A stretch of 64,000 nt of DNA from Desulfosporosinus youngiae DSM 17734. GTDB lineage: Bacteria; Bacillota; Desulfitobacteriia; Desulfitobacteriales; Desulfitobacteriaceae. A program made the position numbers and the translations under genes. Below are positions 42,946 to 51,239 of this stretch, one piece after another. Numbering within the stretch: the first letter of the stretch is position 1; every line of letters starts with the position of its first letter. Where the stretch lies: positions 2,934,226 to 2,998,225 of the forward strand of contig NZ_CM001441.1 in the NCBI RefSeq assembly GCF_000244895.1, written 5' to 3'. The notes beneath the pieces are model-generated. The model did not search any database and was not told the DNA's origin. It worked only from the letters and a program-made list of their open reading frames with translations.

Positions 42946-43506
42946 CTAATCTCCCGATGCACTCGCCAGATCTTTTGAAAATATACTCTTTCTATTTACT
43001 TCTAATTTATTGGATATTAAAAGAATGGCTAATTCTTCTATTGCAGAAATACTTGCAACTGCGCAAGCTATATACATCAGCAGGCCTGGTTGGAAAAAAG
43101 CAAGTGATAACGGGAACGCAAACAGCACAAACCCGGTTAGTTTATTTCCATATGTATGAAGTATCCCAAAGGTTCTATATTTTACAAATACAATGATCAT
43201 CGAAATCGCTCTGATCATTACAATGATAACTATCCAAGTAACGATTTGAACGGGTGGATTGATTATTGGATAAAATACAATGATCAATACCACGACCATT
43301 GTTAAATCTGCAGCAGAGTCGAGCTTTTCACCCAATTTGCTTGTCGTGTTGGTTTTTCTTGCTATATATCCATCAAGAACATCGCTAATTCCGCACACCA
43401 TATAGATTGCATAAAACTCTGTACTCAATGGCTTTACCCAAGCAAATGTAAGTGAAAGAAAAAGTCTCAGAATTGAGATATAATTTGCTATTGATTTCAC
43501 CTGCAC
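42946..43506 (-). CDS. CDP-alcohol phosphatidyltransferase
   Basis: This 186-residue integral membrane enzyme transfers a phosphatidyl group from CDP-diacylglycerol to an alcohol, commonly glycerol phosphate. The signature D-G-x2-A-R-x8-G-x3-D-x3-D is present in full at about residues 45-67 (SDVLDGYIARKT then GEKLDSAAD). Five or six helices follow. GTG 43506 has GAGGTG upstream. It resembles PgsA, but a chromosome usually has another pgsA elsewhere and this copy sits beside vanW, so the accepted alcohol is uncertain. Confidence 0.9.
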   Translation of the reverse strand: MQVKSIANYISILRLFLSLTFAWVKPLSTEFYAIYMVCGISDVLDGYIARKTNTTSKLGEKLDSAADLTMVVVLIIVFYPIINPPVQIVTWIVIIVMIRAISMIIVFVKYRTFGILHTYGNKLTGFVLFAFPLSLAFFQPGLLMYIACAVASISAIEELAILLISNKLEVNRKSIFSKDLASASGD

Positions 43507-43537
43507 ATCACCTCATCGGATAAATATCGAACTTCGC

Positions 43538-44425
43538 TTAACTATTCTTTGTCCCTTCTCCCAGCAATGGTTCATACATCATAATGGCATAGTTTTCTGT
43601 CACAAATTCTTCTGCAATTTTATTGTTGTTATGGTCAATAATACTGCGCATTATCACGTTATGGCGTATGTAGCCGCCCCACCATTCTTGTTTAATCTTA
43701 TGCTCGCTTTCATAGATTTGATATTTAAATGGACAGGATTGTTCACATCTCCATTCGCCTTCCAGGTCACTCTCCCCCACCCTGACCTTAAGTTGATATT
43801 CATGTGGAGTCTCATTCTTTATTTGTAAATCAACATAATTATAAACGACCGTTGCACCACTTCCGAACGGCTGGGTTCGATTTGCATCAGGAAAAACATC
43901 GTGTGTATGCCGCCAACGTTCTGTAACTGTTAAAGGCGTATGAAGTGTCATCCAATAGATGAGGTTTGAGAGCTGGCATAGACCACCTCCAACTCCCCCG
44001 GTAAATGAACCATTTGTCAGAACCATCCCTTCCAAAAAGCCCTTTGCTTTTGTCGGCTTTCCAACCAAACGCCAAAATGATAAAGTCTCTCCTGGTTTTA
44101 ATAATATCCCATTCAGCTTTTCACAAGCCAATGTTAAATTAGTTACTTTATTCGTTTGTAGCCACATGTCAACATTGCGTAGTCGTCTATATAATGGTGT
44201 CTTGTGAGTTGCCACTAAATGAGTAAGTTCTTCGGATCTGAAACTAGACACGTAGCGGATCGATGGATTGAATATCCAGAGAAAATAACGCCGCCATGTG
44301 AAGTACGACTTCCCAAGAAACATTCGGACCTTTGAGCGAGAAATAGGCCTTGTAGTTTGAAAATCATGGTTCAAAACGGCAACATTCCCTTCCTCTATCT
44401 TGTCCAGATAAGTCAGTGAAGTCAA
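43538..44425 (-). CDS. vanW: VanW-family protein
   Basis: The 295-residue protein starts at a TTG (44425) with GAGG eleven bases upstream, the least certain point. The VanW core is clear: LLKPGETLSFWRLVGKPT, then EGMVLTNGSFTGGVGGGLCQLSNLIYWM and RTQPFGSGATVVYNYVDLQI. There is no signal peptide. VanW proteins are named from vanB glycopeptide clusters, but most, like this one, lie outside resistance loci, and their role is unknown. No vanH/A/X genes are nearby. It precedes the CDP-alcohol phosphotransferase by 31 bp on the same strand and may be co-transcribed with it. Confidence 0.9.
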   Translation of the reverse strand: MTSLTYLDKIEEGNVAVLNHDFQTTRPISRSKVRMFLGKSYFTWRRYFLWIFNPSIRYVSSFRSEELTHLVATHKTPLYRRLRNVDMWLQTNKVTNLTLACEKLNGILLKPGETLSFWRLVGKPTKAKGFLEGMVLTNGSFTGGVGGGLCQLSNLIYWMTLHTPLTVTERWRHTHDVFPDANRTQPFGSGATVVYNYVDLQIKNETPHEYQLKVRVGESDLEGEWRCEQSCPFKYQIYESEHKIKQEWWGGYIRHNVIMRSIIDHNNNKIAEEFVTENYAIMMYEPLLGEGTKNS

Positions 44426-44556
44426 TAAATATGATTAACCTCATAATTCCAACAGCTTACATTATTCTACAGTCTTATGATGATCTCCTCTAAATGGGAG
44501 AAACCGCCTGGACGTAATGTGCAAGCGGTTCTATCTACTTATTAAACAATGATTAA

Positions 44557-46068
44557 TTAAATGATCGGCCATACTGAACAATCAGGCGCATCGTTACCTT
44601 TATTCTTTTTTGTAACTTGTGTCAAAGTTTTCGCCAAACGCTGTACGCCTTCAAGCAAAACTGTTTCATTGTGGGTTGTAAAACAAATGCGGAACTCTTT
44701 ATCCGGGGTGGGAACTGTCTGGAAAGCTTCGCCGGGCACAAAGGAAATCCGGTTTTTGGCAGCTTCTTGCAGAAGCCGCTGGGAAGTGCCTGATTGCTTT
44801 AACTTACACCAAAAATAAAACCCTCCTTCAGGTACGGTAAAATCAATCTCGTTTACACACAAACGCTGAAGAGCTTTAGCCATTGTATCCCTGCGTTTTT
44901 TATATTCTCTGCGCACAGTCGTTAGATGCCCGGGAAGCTTTCCTTCATTTAAAAACATCGTCACAAGCCATTGGGCAATGTTGTTTGAATGCAGGTCAAT
45001 ATACTGTTTTTCTAAGGCAAGCCGGTTGATTAAAACAGGCGGACCGGCAATATAACCTATACGTAAACCTGGCAACAGAATTTTCGAGAAAGTCCCCAGA
45101 TAAATCACTCCTCCGTAGGAATCTAAAGCTTTAAGAGCCTGGGGAGGCTGTTCACCATAGTACAAATCACTATATGGATCGTCTTCCACTATAACAAGCC
45201 GGTGGCGTTTGGCAAGTTTTATCAAATCTTGGCGTTCTTGGGCCGGCATTACCCTGCCGCTTGGATTTTGATAAGTAGGTATGACATACAACAATTTTGG
45301 ACGGTACCGAATTAAAAAGTCTTCCAACAGCTCTAAGGATAATTTTCCCGAGCAAGGCAGGCTTAAAACTCTTGCCCCGGCAGCCTGAAATACCTGAATA
45401 GCACCGATAAATGTAGGTGCTTCCATCACAACATAGTCACCTGGCTCCAGCAAAACTTTGCTGAGCAAATACAAGCCTTGCTGGGACCCTGAGAGAGTGA
45501 GTATGTTCTCTGACGAAGCAGGTATCCCCTTCCCGTTCAGCATGGCGGCGATTGCCCTCCTCAACGGGCTATAACCTTCTGTAGGAATATGTCCAAAATC
45601 CTCAGGGGCAGTCTTGCTAAGATGGTTGTTAAATAATTCTGTAAGGACGTCCATAGGATAAAGAGCTGGATCAGCCATACCTGCAGCTAAAGAAATGGTG
45701 CCTGGCGCAGGAGTGGAAACCAGATCCCTCAACATTGATCCTAATGGGTTCTGGGGATAGGCAGTAAAGAGTTGGGGCCAGGGTACTTCAGACAAAGACT
45801 CTAAATCACCGGCCTGGGCTACATAAGTCCCGCTGCCTACCTTCGTCCATACCAATCCCTGCTGTTCTAAATTGCGGTAGGCATTGATAGCAGTTGTACG
45901 GCTTACGGTAAAGATGTCAGCTAATTCACGTTCAGGGGGCAGCTTCGTACCTGAAGGCAGGATTTGCTTATGGATTTTGTCAGCAATAAGCAAGGCAATT
46001 TGCAGGTAGAGCGGCTGCTTACTTGAGGTATCCAGTTCTGAGCCATTTAGATATTTGGATATATCCAT
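44557..46068 (-). CDS. MocR-type regulator: GntR helix-turn-helix fused to aminotransferase
   Basis: Residues 15-85 are a GntR winged helix (QPLYLQIALLIADKI, then LPPERELADIFTVSRTTAINAYRNLEQQGLV). Residues 110-490 form a class I aminotransferase fold with the pyridoxal-phosphate Lys in YLGTFSKILLPGLRIGY and the Asp/Tyr pocket (VEDDPYSDLYYG). MocR proteins use a bound amino acid-PLP adduct as signal. It is divergent from azlCD, which exports branched-chain amino acids in the characterised case, so that pair is the likely target. Repeated ATATCCA boxes overlap its start codon and upstream region. Confidence 0.93.
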   Translation of the reverse strand: MDISKYLNGSELDTSSKQPLYLQIALLIADKIHKQILPSGTKLPPERELADIFTVSRTTAINAYRNLEQQGLVWTKVGSGTYVAQAGDLESLSEVPWPQLFTAYPQNPLGSMLRDLVSTPAPGTISLAAGMADPALYPMDVLTELFNNHLSKTAPEDFGHIPTEGYSPLRRAIAAMLNGKGIPASSENILTLSGSQQGLYLLSKVLLEPGDYVVMEAPTFIGAIQVFQAAGARVLSLPCSGKLSLELLEDFLIRYRPKLLYVIPTYQNPSGRVMPAQERQDLIKLAKRHRLVIVEDDPYSDLYYGEQPPQALKALDSYGGVIYLGTFSKILLPGLRIGYIAGPPVLINRLALEKQYIDLHSNNIAQWLVTMFLNEGKLPGHLTTVRREYKKRRDTMAKALQRLCVNEIDFTVPEGGFYFWCKLKQSGTSQRLLQEAAKNRISFVPGEAFQTVPTPDKEFRICFTTHNETVLLEGVQRLAKTLTQVTKKNKGNDAPDCSVWPII

Positions 46069-46124
46069 TTATCATTTCTCCTTATTTCATATCCAATTAT
46101 CATTATATATTCGCAATTGGATAT
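46061..46124. promoter_or_regulatory. Repeated operator-like boxes between the MocR gene and azlC
   Basis: ATATCCATTTATCATT (46061-46076) and ATATCCAATTATCATT (46089-46104) are direct repeats with one mismatch, 28 bp apart. A third copy of the first ten bases, inverted, lies at 46115-46124, making a perfect 10-bp inverted repeat with 46089-46098. The first box covers the regulator's start codon, which suggests autoregulation. Confidence 0.65.
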
Positions 46125-46184
46125 TTACAATGTTTCCCTTACTGGTTAAGATTTAAAGAAATATTAAAGGTAGGTGGAATGATA

Positions 46185-46910
46185 ATGCAACTGTCAAATC
46201 TCCTCTCAGGCAAGCACGAACTAGCGGAAGAAGTATGGACGGCACTTCGCGATTGCACTCCGGTGGTACTCGGGGTAGTGCCCTTTGGCATCACCTGCGG
46301 GATAATGGGGCTTACAGCAAACATGTCAGGATTAGAAACGATTCTTATGTCTGTCTTTGTTTTTGCCGGTGCGTCACAGTTCATTGGCATTACTATGCTG
46401 GGTGCAGGCATAACGGGCGGAGGAATTATTGTACTTACAACCTTATTAGTAAACTTGCGCCATTTGATCATGGGATCATCCTTGGCGCCCTATATGATGA
46501 AATTGCCCCTTCCGCTTCAAGCATTTACAGCATTTTTTTTGACCGATGAAGCTTATGCCCTGACCATCAGCCGAACTCACAAAGCCAGCTACAGTGTGCT
46601 CTATCAATTGACCGTGAGTACAAGCCTTTATCTGGTTTGGGTTTTAGCCACTGTAGCCGGTGTCGTCCTGGGCAGCTACATATCGGATCCCTTAACTTGG
46701 GGGCTTGACTTCGCCATGCCGGCAACCTTTCTGGTATTGCTGGTACCGTTGTTGGCAGACCGCATTAGTCTGATTGTATTTGGTATGGCTGCAGTGATTT
46801 CGGTATTTGCGGCCCTGTATTTACCGGGTAAATGGTATATCGTTATCGCCTGTCTGGCGGCCAGTTTAATTGGGGGATTATTAGAGGGGGATCGTGAACA
46901 TGCGCAGTGA
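46185..46910 (+). CDS. azlC: AzlC-family branched-chain amino acid exporter, large subunit
   Basis: The protein has 241 residues from ATG 46185, eight bases after AGGTGG; an ATG at 46179 is closer to the site. It has seven or eight helices. The AzlC signature is seen in ALRDCTPVVLGVVPFGITCGIM, then FAGASQFIGITML and LLVNLRHLIMGSSLAPYM. AzlC and AzlD together export branched-chain amino acids or analogues. It overlaps azlD by 11 bp. The control region is shared with the divergent MocR gene. Confidence 0.93.
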   Translation: MQLSNLLSGKHELAEEVWTALRDCTPVVLGVVPFGITCGIMGLTANMSGLETILMSVFVFAGASQFIGITMLGAGITGGGIIVLTTLLVNLRHLIMGSSLAPYMMKLPLPLQAFTAFFLTDEAYALTISRTHKASYSVLYQLTVSTSLYLVWVLATVAGVVLGSYISDPLTWGLDFAMPATFLVLLVPLLADRISLIVFGMAAVISVFAALYLPGKWYIVIACLAASLIGGLLEGDREHAQ

Positions 46911-47217
46911 AGTTTTATACATTATTATCGGGATGGCCTTAGTTACTTATTTTACCCGCTTCGGTGCTCTGGCTTTATTCCGGTTTACAGGGGTGCCAAC
47001 CTGGTTAAACAGATGGTTAAAATATGTCCCGGTTGCCGTATTGACAACCTTAATCATACCTTCATTGCTTTTGCCCAAGGGATATTTGGATATTAGTTTA
47101 CACAATCATTACCTGATTGCCGGCATTGTTGCTGCTTTTGTGGCTTATAAGAGCCGTAATATTATTGTCACCTTAGGTCTTGGGATGTCCGTTATGTTTG
47201 TGCTGAAGTTATTGTAA
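46900..47217 (+). CDS. azlD: AzlD-family small subunit of the amino acid exporter
   Basis: The protein has 105 residues with three or four helices, from ATG 46900, nine bases after AGGGGG. Family features: ALVTYFTRFGALALFR near the start and WLKYVPVAVLTTLIIPSLL. The overlap with azlC means coupled synthesis of the two-subunit exporter. Confidence 0.92.
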   Translation: MRSEVLYIIIGMALVTYFTRFGALALFRFTGVPTWLNRWLKYVPVAVLTTLIIPSLLLPKGYLDISLHNHYLIAGIVAAFVAYKSRNIIVTLGLGMSVMFVLKLL

Positions 47218-47317
47218 GATGAGAGACTGCCTCTGTTTATTAAGATAAAAATCTGATATAAATAATTAGAATGTATTACTCTTATCTGACGTTATACAGT
47301 CAAAGGATGTGAACAAA

Positions 47318-47959
47318 ATGGGTCGCGGGGAAATAGAGATGGAATCCAGTTATCGTATTGTTTATGATAAATTGTGGCAGGATTTAAAGAAACGTGATCC
47401 TGAAGAGATAACAGCAGTACGCGCTGTTTCCTACAGCAGCAACACCTGTCAGTTCGTGGTGATGTTTTTTAATGAGGAGTATATCGTAGACAGCGCTAAG
47501 GAGACAATCCGCCGGAAAACAGACGGATACATCCCCGATGTGATGGCTACAATTATTATCCTCAATTACTTAGCCTATGCTCAGCCTTTACCGGAATCCG
47601 TCCCAAGCTGGGTGAGCATTAAAGAAATACCGGGCGGAATGATATTTTATTCGGCGTTTCATAAAACGGCTGTCTCAGTGCTGATCGAGACGTTCGGACA
47701 TCAGACCGGACGGTTAATGAGGGTTGCTCCTTCCCTGGGAGGTCAGGCGGGCCCCTTTGGTCATGAGTCCGTCGTATTCAGGGCATTTCCCGAAATTCCT
47801 TTGTGTGTGATAGTTTGGCAAGGAGATGAAGAAGTTAAGGCCAACGCCACCATTCTGTATGATCCTTCCATAGAGCTCATGCTGCGCAGCGCGATCAGCA
47901 TTGATCTTGGCGTATACCTCGCAGGTCAGCTTAAGAGGCTGAACACCGCACATGAATAA
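47318..47959 (+). CDS. DUF3786-domain protein
   Basis: The protein has 213 residues from ATG 47318 behind AAAGGA. The body matches the DUF3786 layout: a phosphotransfer-like beginning (YRIVYDKLWQDLKKRDPEEI), then PGGMIFYSAFHKTAV and the C-terminal FRAFPEIPLCVIVWQGDEEVKANATILYDPSIELML. The family is frequent in anaerobes with corrinoid or acetyl-CoA metabolism and has no proven function. It stands alone and ends at a strong terminator. Confidence 0.87.
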   Translation: MGRGEIEMESSYRIVYDKLWQDLKKRDPEEITAVRAVSYSSNTCQFVVMFFNEEYIVDSAKETIRRKTDGYIPDVMATIIILNYLAYAQPLPESVPSWVSIKEIPGGMIFYSAFHKTAVSVLIETFGHQTGRLMRVAPSLGGQAGPFGHESVVFRAFPEIPLCVIVWQGDEEVKANATILYDPSIELMLRSAISIDLGVYLAGQLKRLNTAHE

Positions 47960-47973
47960 TTCAGGAGACAGAG

Positions 47974-48013
47974 ATGACACGAGAGGTCGCCACATAGCGA
48001 CCTCTCGTGTCAT
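47974..48013. terminator. Long perfect hairpin between convergent genes
   Basis: A 17-bp perfect stem (atgacacgagaggtcgc and complement) with a 6-nt loop lies between the convergent DUF3786 and ABC-F genes. It probably acts on both strands. Confidence 0.85.
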
Positions 48014-48058
48014 TCTATCCTAAAAAAGAAGGCTCCCGTTTTCATCCTCTGCCGATGC

Positions 48059-49537
48059 TTAAATATTTACAATCTTTGTCGCAATAGCCTCACTAAACAT
48101 CCTATCATGCTCGACAAACAGAATGGTCGGTTGGTATTCAAGCAAAAGCTCTTCGATTTGTATCCGGGAAATTACGTCAATATAGTTGAGCGGTTCATCC
48201 CAAATATATAGATGTGCTTGTTCACAAAGGCTCCTGGCAATCAGCACTTTTTTCTTTTGCCCGCCACTAAACGCTGACATATCCTTTTCAAATTGAACTC
48301 TGGAAAAACCCAGTTTTCTCAAAATAGTTTTAAACAGACTTTCATCAATAAGGTTGCTTGCAGCATAGTCGGTTAAATTACCCTGAAGATGGGATGTGTC
48401 CTGTGAAACATAGGATAGTTTAAGCTGACTTCCTTTCCTGAAAGTTCCTGTATAGTTTATAGCCTCCCCACAGATAAGTTTGATAATACTTGATTTTCCT
48501 GAGCCGTTTTTACCCATAAGCGCAATGCGGTCACCTTGATCAATAGTAAAGGATATATCTGTACTTACCATCTTTTCATCATAATAGATGGAGAGATTTT
48601 CAAGCTCTGCAAGCCTGTCTTTGTGGTAAACAAGTTGAGAAATCTTCAGACTGTCGGCGTCTTCAAGGTTTTTTAGAAGTTTAGACTTCTCGTCAATGGC
48701 AGTTTGCTGTCTCTTTTCGATTGACTTGGAGCGTTTCATCATTTTGGCGGCCTTATGGCCAACATAACCTTTATCCAGCTTAGAACCGGAATTTTTCGTT
48801 CCTTTCTTTGTCTTTTCCACTTCGTGTGACCAGCTATTCGTTCGCCTGGCAGAATCCGTGAGACGATTAATATCTCTTCTAAGCTTTTCGTTTTCTGCAA
48901 GCTCAAAGTTGTCCTGCCTTTTTTTATTTTCCCACCAACCGGAAAAATTGCCTTTTTGGATTTCTATATTGGTCTTATTAATAGACAGAATATGGTCAAC
49001 GCAGTTATCAAGAAATGCTCTGTCATGAGATACCAGAATAAACCCCTTCTTGCTATCGAGATAATCACTAACAAGCTTTCTCGCAGTCATATCGAGGTGA
49101 TTGGTCGGCTCGTCAATCAGCAAAAAACTATTTTCCTTAAGAAATAAAGCAGCAAGCAGCACTTTCGTTTGTTCTCCGGAGGACAATGAAGCAAAAGGAC
49201 GATATAAAATATCCTCAGAAACATCCAGCAGTGAAAGTTCACGCATCAATTGCCAGTGGAGATAGTCCGGGAAAATTTCACTGATCACATCAATGGTATT
49301 GTTCTCTTTGTTTGCCACTTGAAAAGGAAAGTATTCAAAACTGACATTGGCAGAAATATTACCGCTGTATTCATAGTTACCGAGCAATAAATTTAGAAAG
49401 GTTGTCTTACCCCTGCCATTTCGACCTGTAAATCCTAATTTCCAATCCGTATCTATTTGAAAACTCACGTTTTCAAAGATGTTGTCATAGCTGCCATCAT
49501 AGGCAAAGGATAGGTTTGTGACATTTATTAGAGACAT
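48059..49537 (-). CDS. Lsa-type ABC-F ribosomal protection protein
   Basis: The 492-residue protein has two ABC domains and no membrane helices, as in ABC-F translation factors. The first has FTGRNGRGKTT, LSSGEQ and FLLIDEPTNHLD; the second LMGKNGSGKSS, FSGGQKKK and LYIWDEPLNYID. The long linker (about 185-300, KKRQDNFELAENEKLRRDINRL...) is the antibiotic-resistance domain region. The opening MSLINVTNLSFAYDGSYDNIFENVSF is very close to Lsa proteins, which protect ribosomes from lincosamides, streptogramin A and pleuromutilins. A leader with terminator and short ORFs (49553-49753) suggests drug-induced antitermination. Confidence 0.9.
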   Translation of the reverse strand: MSLINVTNLSFAYDGSYDNIFENVSFQIDTDWKLGFTGRNGRGKTTFLNLLLGNYEYSGNISANVSFEYFPFQVANKENNTIDVISEIFPDYLHWQLMRELSLLDVSEDILYRPFASLSSGEQTKVLLAALFLKENSFLLIDEPTNHLDMTARKLVSDYLDSKKGFILVSHDRAFLDNCVDHILSINKTNIEIQKGNFSGWWENKKRQDNFELAENEKLRRDINRLTDSARRTNSWSHEVEKTKKGTKNSGSKLDKGYVGHKAAKMMKRSKSIEKRQQTAIDEKSKLLKNLEDADSLKISQLVYHKDRLAELENLSIYYDEKMVSTDISFTIDQGDRIALMGKNGSGKSSIIKLICGEAINYTGTFRKGSQLKLSYVSQDTSHLQGNLTDYAASNLIDESLFKTILRKLGFSRVQFEKDMSAFSGGQKKKVLIARSLCEQAHLYIWDEPLNYIDVISRIQIEELLLEYQPTILFVEHDRMFSEAIATKIVNI

Positions 49538-49552
49538 AATTTACCTCCTGTG

Positions 49553-49590
49553 AAAAAAATGAGCTGCAAGAAAGTTAATTCTTGCAGCTC
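49553..49590 (-). terminator. Leader terminator (attenuator) of the ABC-F gene
   Basis: Minus strand: gagctgcaagaa-ttaact-ttcttgcagctc with a 12-bp perfect stem, then a run of seven T, ending just before the AGGAGG of the ABC-F gene. A terminator inside a leader must be conditional. Its 3' half plus loop (taactttcttgc) is perfectly complementary over 12 bases to gcaagaaagtta at 49659-49670. Confidence 0.88.
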
Positions 49591-49658
49591 GTAAAATACA
49601 CAGCAAAGCCAGACCCATATTGGTATGGCAGGGATGTATTATTTGAGTGAAGAGATAG

Positions 49659-49670
49659 TAACTTTCTTGC
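49659..49670 (-). promoter_or_regulatory. Antiterminator segment in the ABC-F leader
   Basis: On the minus strand gcaagaaagtta can pair with the terminator's loop and 3' arm (12 bp), preventing termination. It can instead pair with ttcttgc and adjacent T in the first leader ORF (49736-49743, 8 bp), freeing the terminator. It begins one base after the second leader ORF. Confidence 0.7.
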
Positions 49671-49718
49671 TTAAGCACAACAAAACAAGCGGTTTCTGCA
49701 ACCGTGTCTGTATTTCAT
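49671..49718 (-). CDS. Leader peptide ORF 2 (15 residues)
   Basis: ATG 49718 preceded by GGAG (four-base spacing) encodes MKYRHGCRNRLFCCA and stops immediately before the antiterminator segment. A ribosome stalled here would control which RNA hairpin forms. Rich in Arg and Cys. Confidence 0.55.
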   Translation of the reverse strand: MKYRHGCRNRLFCCA

Positions 49719-49732
49719 TATGCTCCGTATCA

Positions 49733-49753
49733 TTAGCAAGAAAAATTACGCAT
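49733..49753 (-). CDS. Leader peptide ORF 1 (6 residues)
   Basis: ATG 49753 has GGAG eight bases upstream and encodes MRNFSC. Its Phe-Ser-Cys codons contain the tttcttgc stretch that can pair with the antiterminator segment, so translation of this ORF would hide that stretch. Confidence 0.55.
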   Translation of the reverse strand: MRNFSC

Positions 49754-49865
49754 CTTTTCAACTCCAATCATTGATTATTGGCTTTTATTTTACTATATAA
49801 CTTCGGAAAATACAAACGATCTTAGTTTAGTGAATCCAGATCTAATCAAAATTGGATTTATATTA

Positions 49866-50300
49866 TTATTTAAGCATCTGCAGCCCGGCAAATCCCCAAG
49901 TGCTTATAGCTGTCAATATAACAGTCCAAATTACAATACCAATAGTCATCCAAATAAAAAGCCGTCTGGGTGATGCTCCTAATGAAATTCCTATCGCGGC
50001 ACCTAAGGGTGCGCCTGTTATCAGTGGGGATATCATTCTCAGACCGATCACCCCATACTTTTCCCAGATTCTATAAATTCGTCCTTTTTTACCTTCACCC
50101 TTCGCCTTCTTCCTCAGCAGCCACTTGCGCAGTCGTTCTCCAAAGAAAATAATGACCAATGCTCCAATGATAGAACCCAGAGCTGAGGCTATACCGTTTA
50201 GCAAAGGATGAAGTTCTAATGCAGTTCCTATGGGGATGGCAGCCCATAGCTCAATTATTCCTATACCAGTTACAGTTATAAACTTAATAAATAGTTCCAT
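49866..50300 (-). CDS. Small multidrug export family protein (COG2426)
   Basis: This 144-residue protein has three or four helices. The pattern GIIELWAAIPIGTALELHP near the start and RMISPLITGAPLGAAIGISLGAS matches the Sm_multidrug_ex family, small DedA-like membrane proteins whose transport role is only presumed. A basic loop (RKWLLRKKAKGEGKKGR) follows the second helix. It is a single gene with its own upstream region, lying behind the ABC-F leader on the same strand. Confidence 0.85.
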   Translation of the reverse strand: MELFIKFITVTGIGIIELWAAIPIGTALELHPLLNGIASALGSIIGALVIIFFGERLRKWLLRKKAKGEGKKGRIYRIWEKYGVIGLRMISPLITGAPLGAAIGISLGASPRRLFIWMTIGIVIWTVILTAISTWGFAGLQMLK

Positions 50301-50606
50301 AAAGCCTAAAACCTCCAGTTAGACAGCTTATCAAATAGTTTTGTGAGCCTTTATATTATATCGAGTAATTCTACCACTTTCCTCAATTCATTAGTCATAT
50401 TATTTCTTGTCAGATAATCCTTTAAACGATGTACTACTATTACTATACCACAGGCAGCGCATAACAACGCTGTGACACAATGGGAATTTTATTATCAATC
50501 GTAGGGACAAGTACTGAACCGAGGGGTAACCGGTACGGTGCAATAACAGAAGCAGACATCCATTCACGATTATGTGGGCGGATGTCTGCTTTTTCTTGAA
50601 TTGATA
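50301..50606. other. Intergenic with hairpin
   Basis: A perfect 11-bp stem (agcagacatcc 50551-50561 with 50580-50590) followed by five T on the plus strand is located just downstream of the minus-strand XRE gene. It may work as a weak terminator for that operon. Nothing else is supported. Confidence 0.55.
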
Positions 50607-51203
50607 TTAGTTGAAAAGATCAGTATATTTTTGTAAACCGTGCTTTGTACAATACAAATATAAGTCGCCATCGTTTTTTATCATAGGAATACGGGCTTCT
50701 GCACTTTGCTCCGGATACAAGCGGGTTAGAAGTACTCTGTCACAAAGTACATATGCCACAAACGCGATATAGTGGGCTTTCATCATATCATGTCGAATGG
50801 AAATATAGTAGTCTATGTCCATTTCTTGCACTGTAATTTCATGTCCTGCTGTGTAAGGCAACGGCTTCAACGGCCGCAGCTTTCGTCCGCAGCAGGAAAT
50901 GGAGGCGTTTCCTGTACTCGTTAGAATGTTTCCGCAGGCAGGACATACATAGAATTGGGTTTTATCAATCTTTCCCACGTCAGGCAGATTTGGATCAAGT
51001 TTTCCCTCCAGCATTTTTTGAATATCTGCCCCCAGCACTATCGCAAGCTCAGACCAGAGCGTAACATCGGGGCAGCCCAAACCGCACTCCCATTTGGATA
51101 TAGTCTTGTTGCTGATATTCAGCAAATCCGCAACCTGCTGCTGTGTCAGACCCTTTTCTTTTCGTAGCTGAAAAATCAAACGCCCAATCTTGGCGCAATC
51201 CAC
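50607..51203 (-). CDS. XRE-family regulator with zinc-ribbon C-terminal domain
   Basis: The protein has 198 residues from GTG 51203, about eight bases after GGAGGT; the GTG at 51212 lies inside that site. Residues 5-60 are a Cro/CI helix-turn-helix (GRLIFQLRKEKGLTQQQVADLLNISNKTISKWE). Next come CPACGNILTSTGNASISCCG, a four-Cys zinc-ribbon-like motif, and a C-terminal domain ending YLYCTKHGLQKYTDLF. It closes the operon begun by the GIY-YIG gene and may regulate it. Similar HTH plus zinc proteins are common in Clostridia, with unknown signals. Confidence 0.88.
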   Translation of the reverse strand: MDCAKIGRLIFQLRKEKGLTQQQVADLLNISNKTISKWECGLGCPDVTLWSELAIVLGADIQKMLEGKLDPNLPDVGKIDKTQFYVCPACGNILTSTGNASISCCGRKLRPLKPLPYTAGHEITVQEMDIDYYISIRHDMMKAHYIAFVAYVLCDRVLLTRLYPEQSAEARIPMIKNDGDLYLYCTKHGLQKYTDLFN

Positions 51204-51239
51204 ATTAATCACCTCCAGGATGTTAAGGGTTTATCATTG

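Noticed and set aside
43538-44425. Glycopeptide resistance locus
   Set aside because: Only vanW is present; vanR/S, vanH, vanA/B and vanX are not nearby, and VanW proteins are widespread outside such loci.
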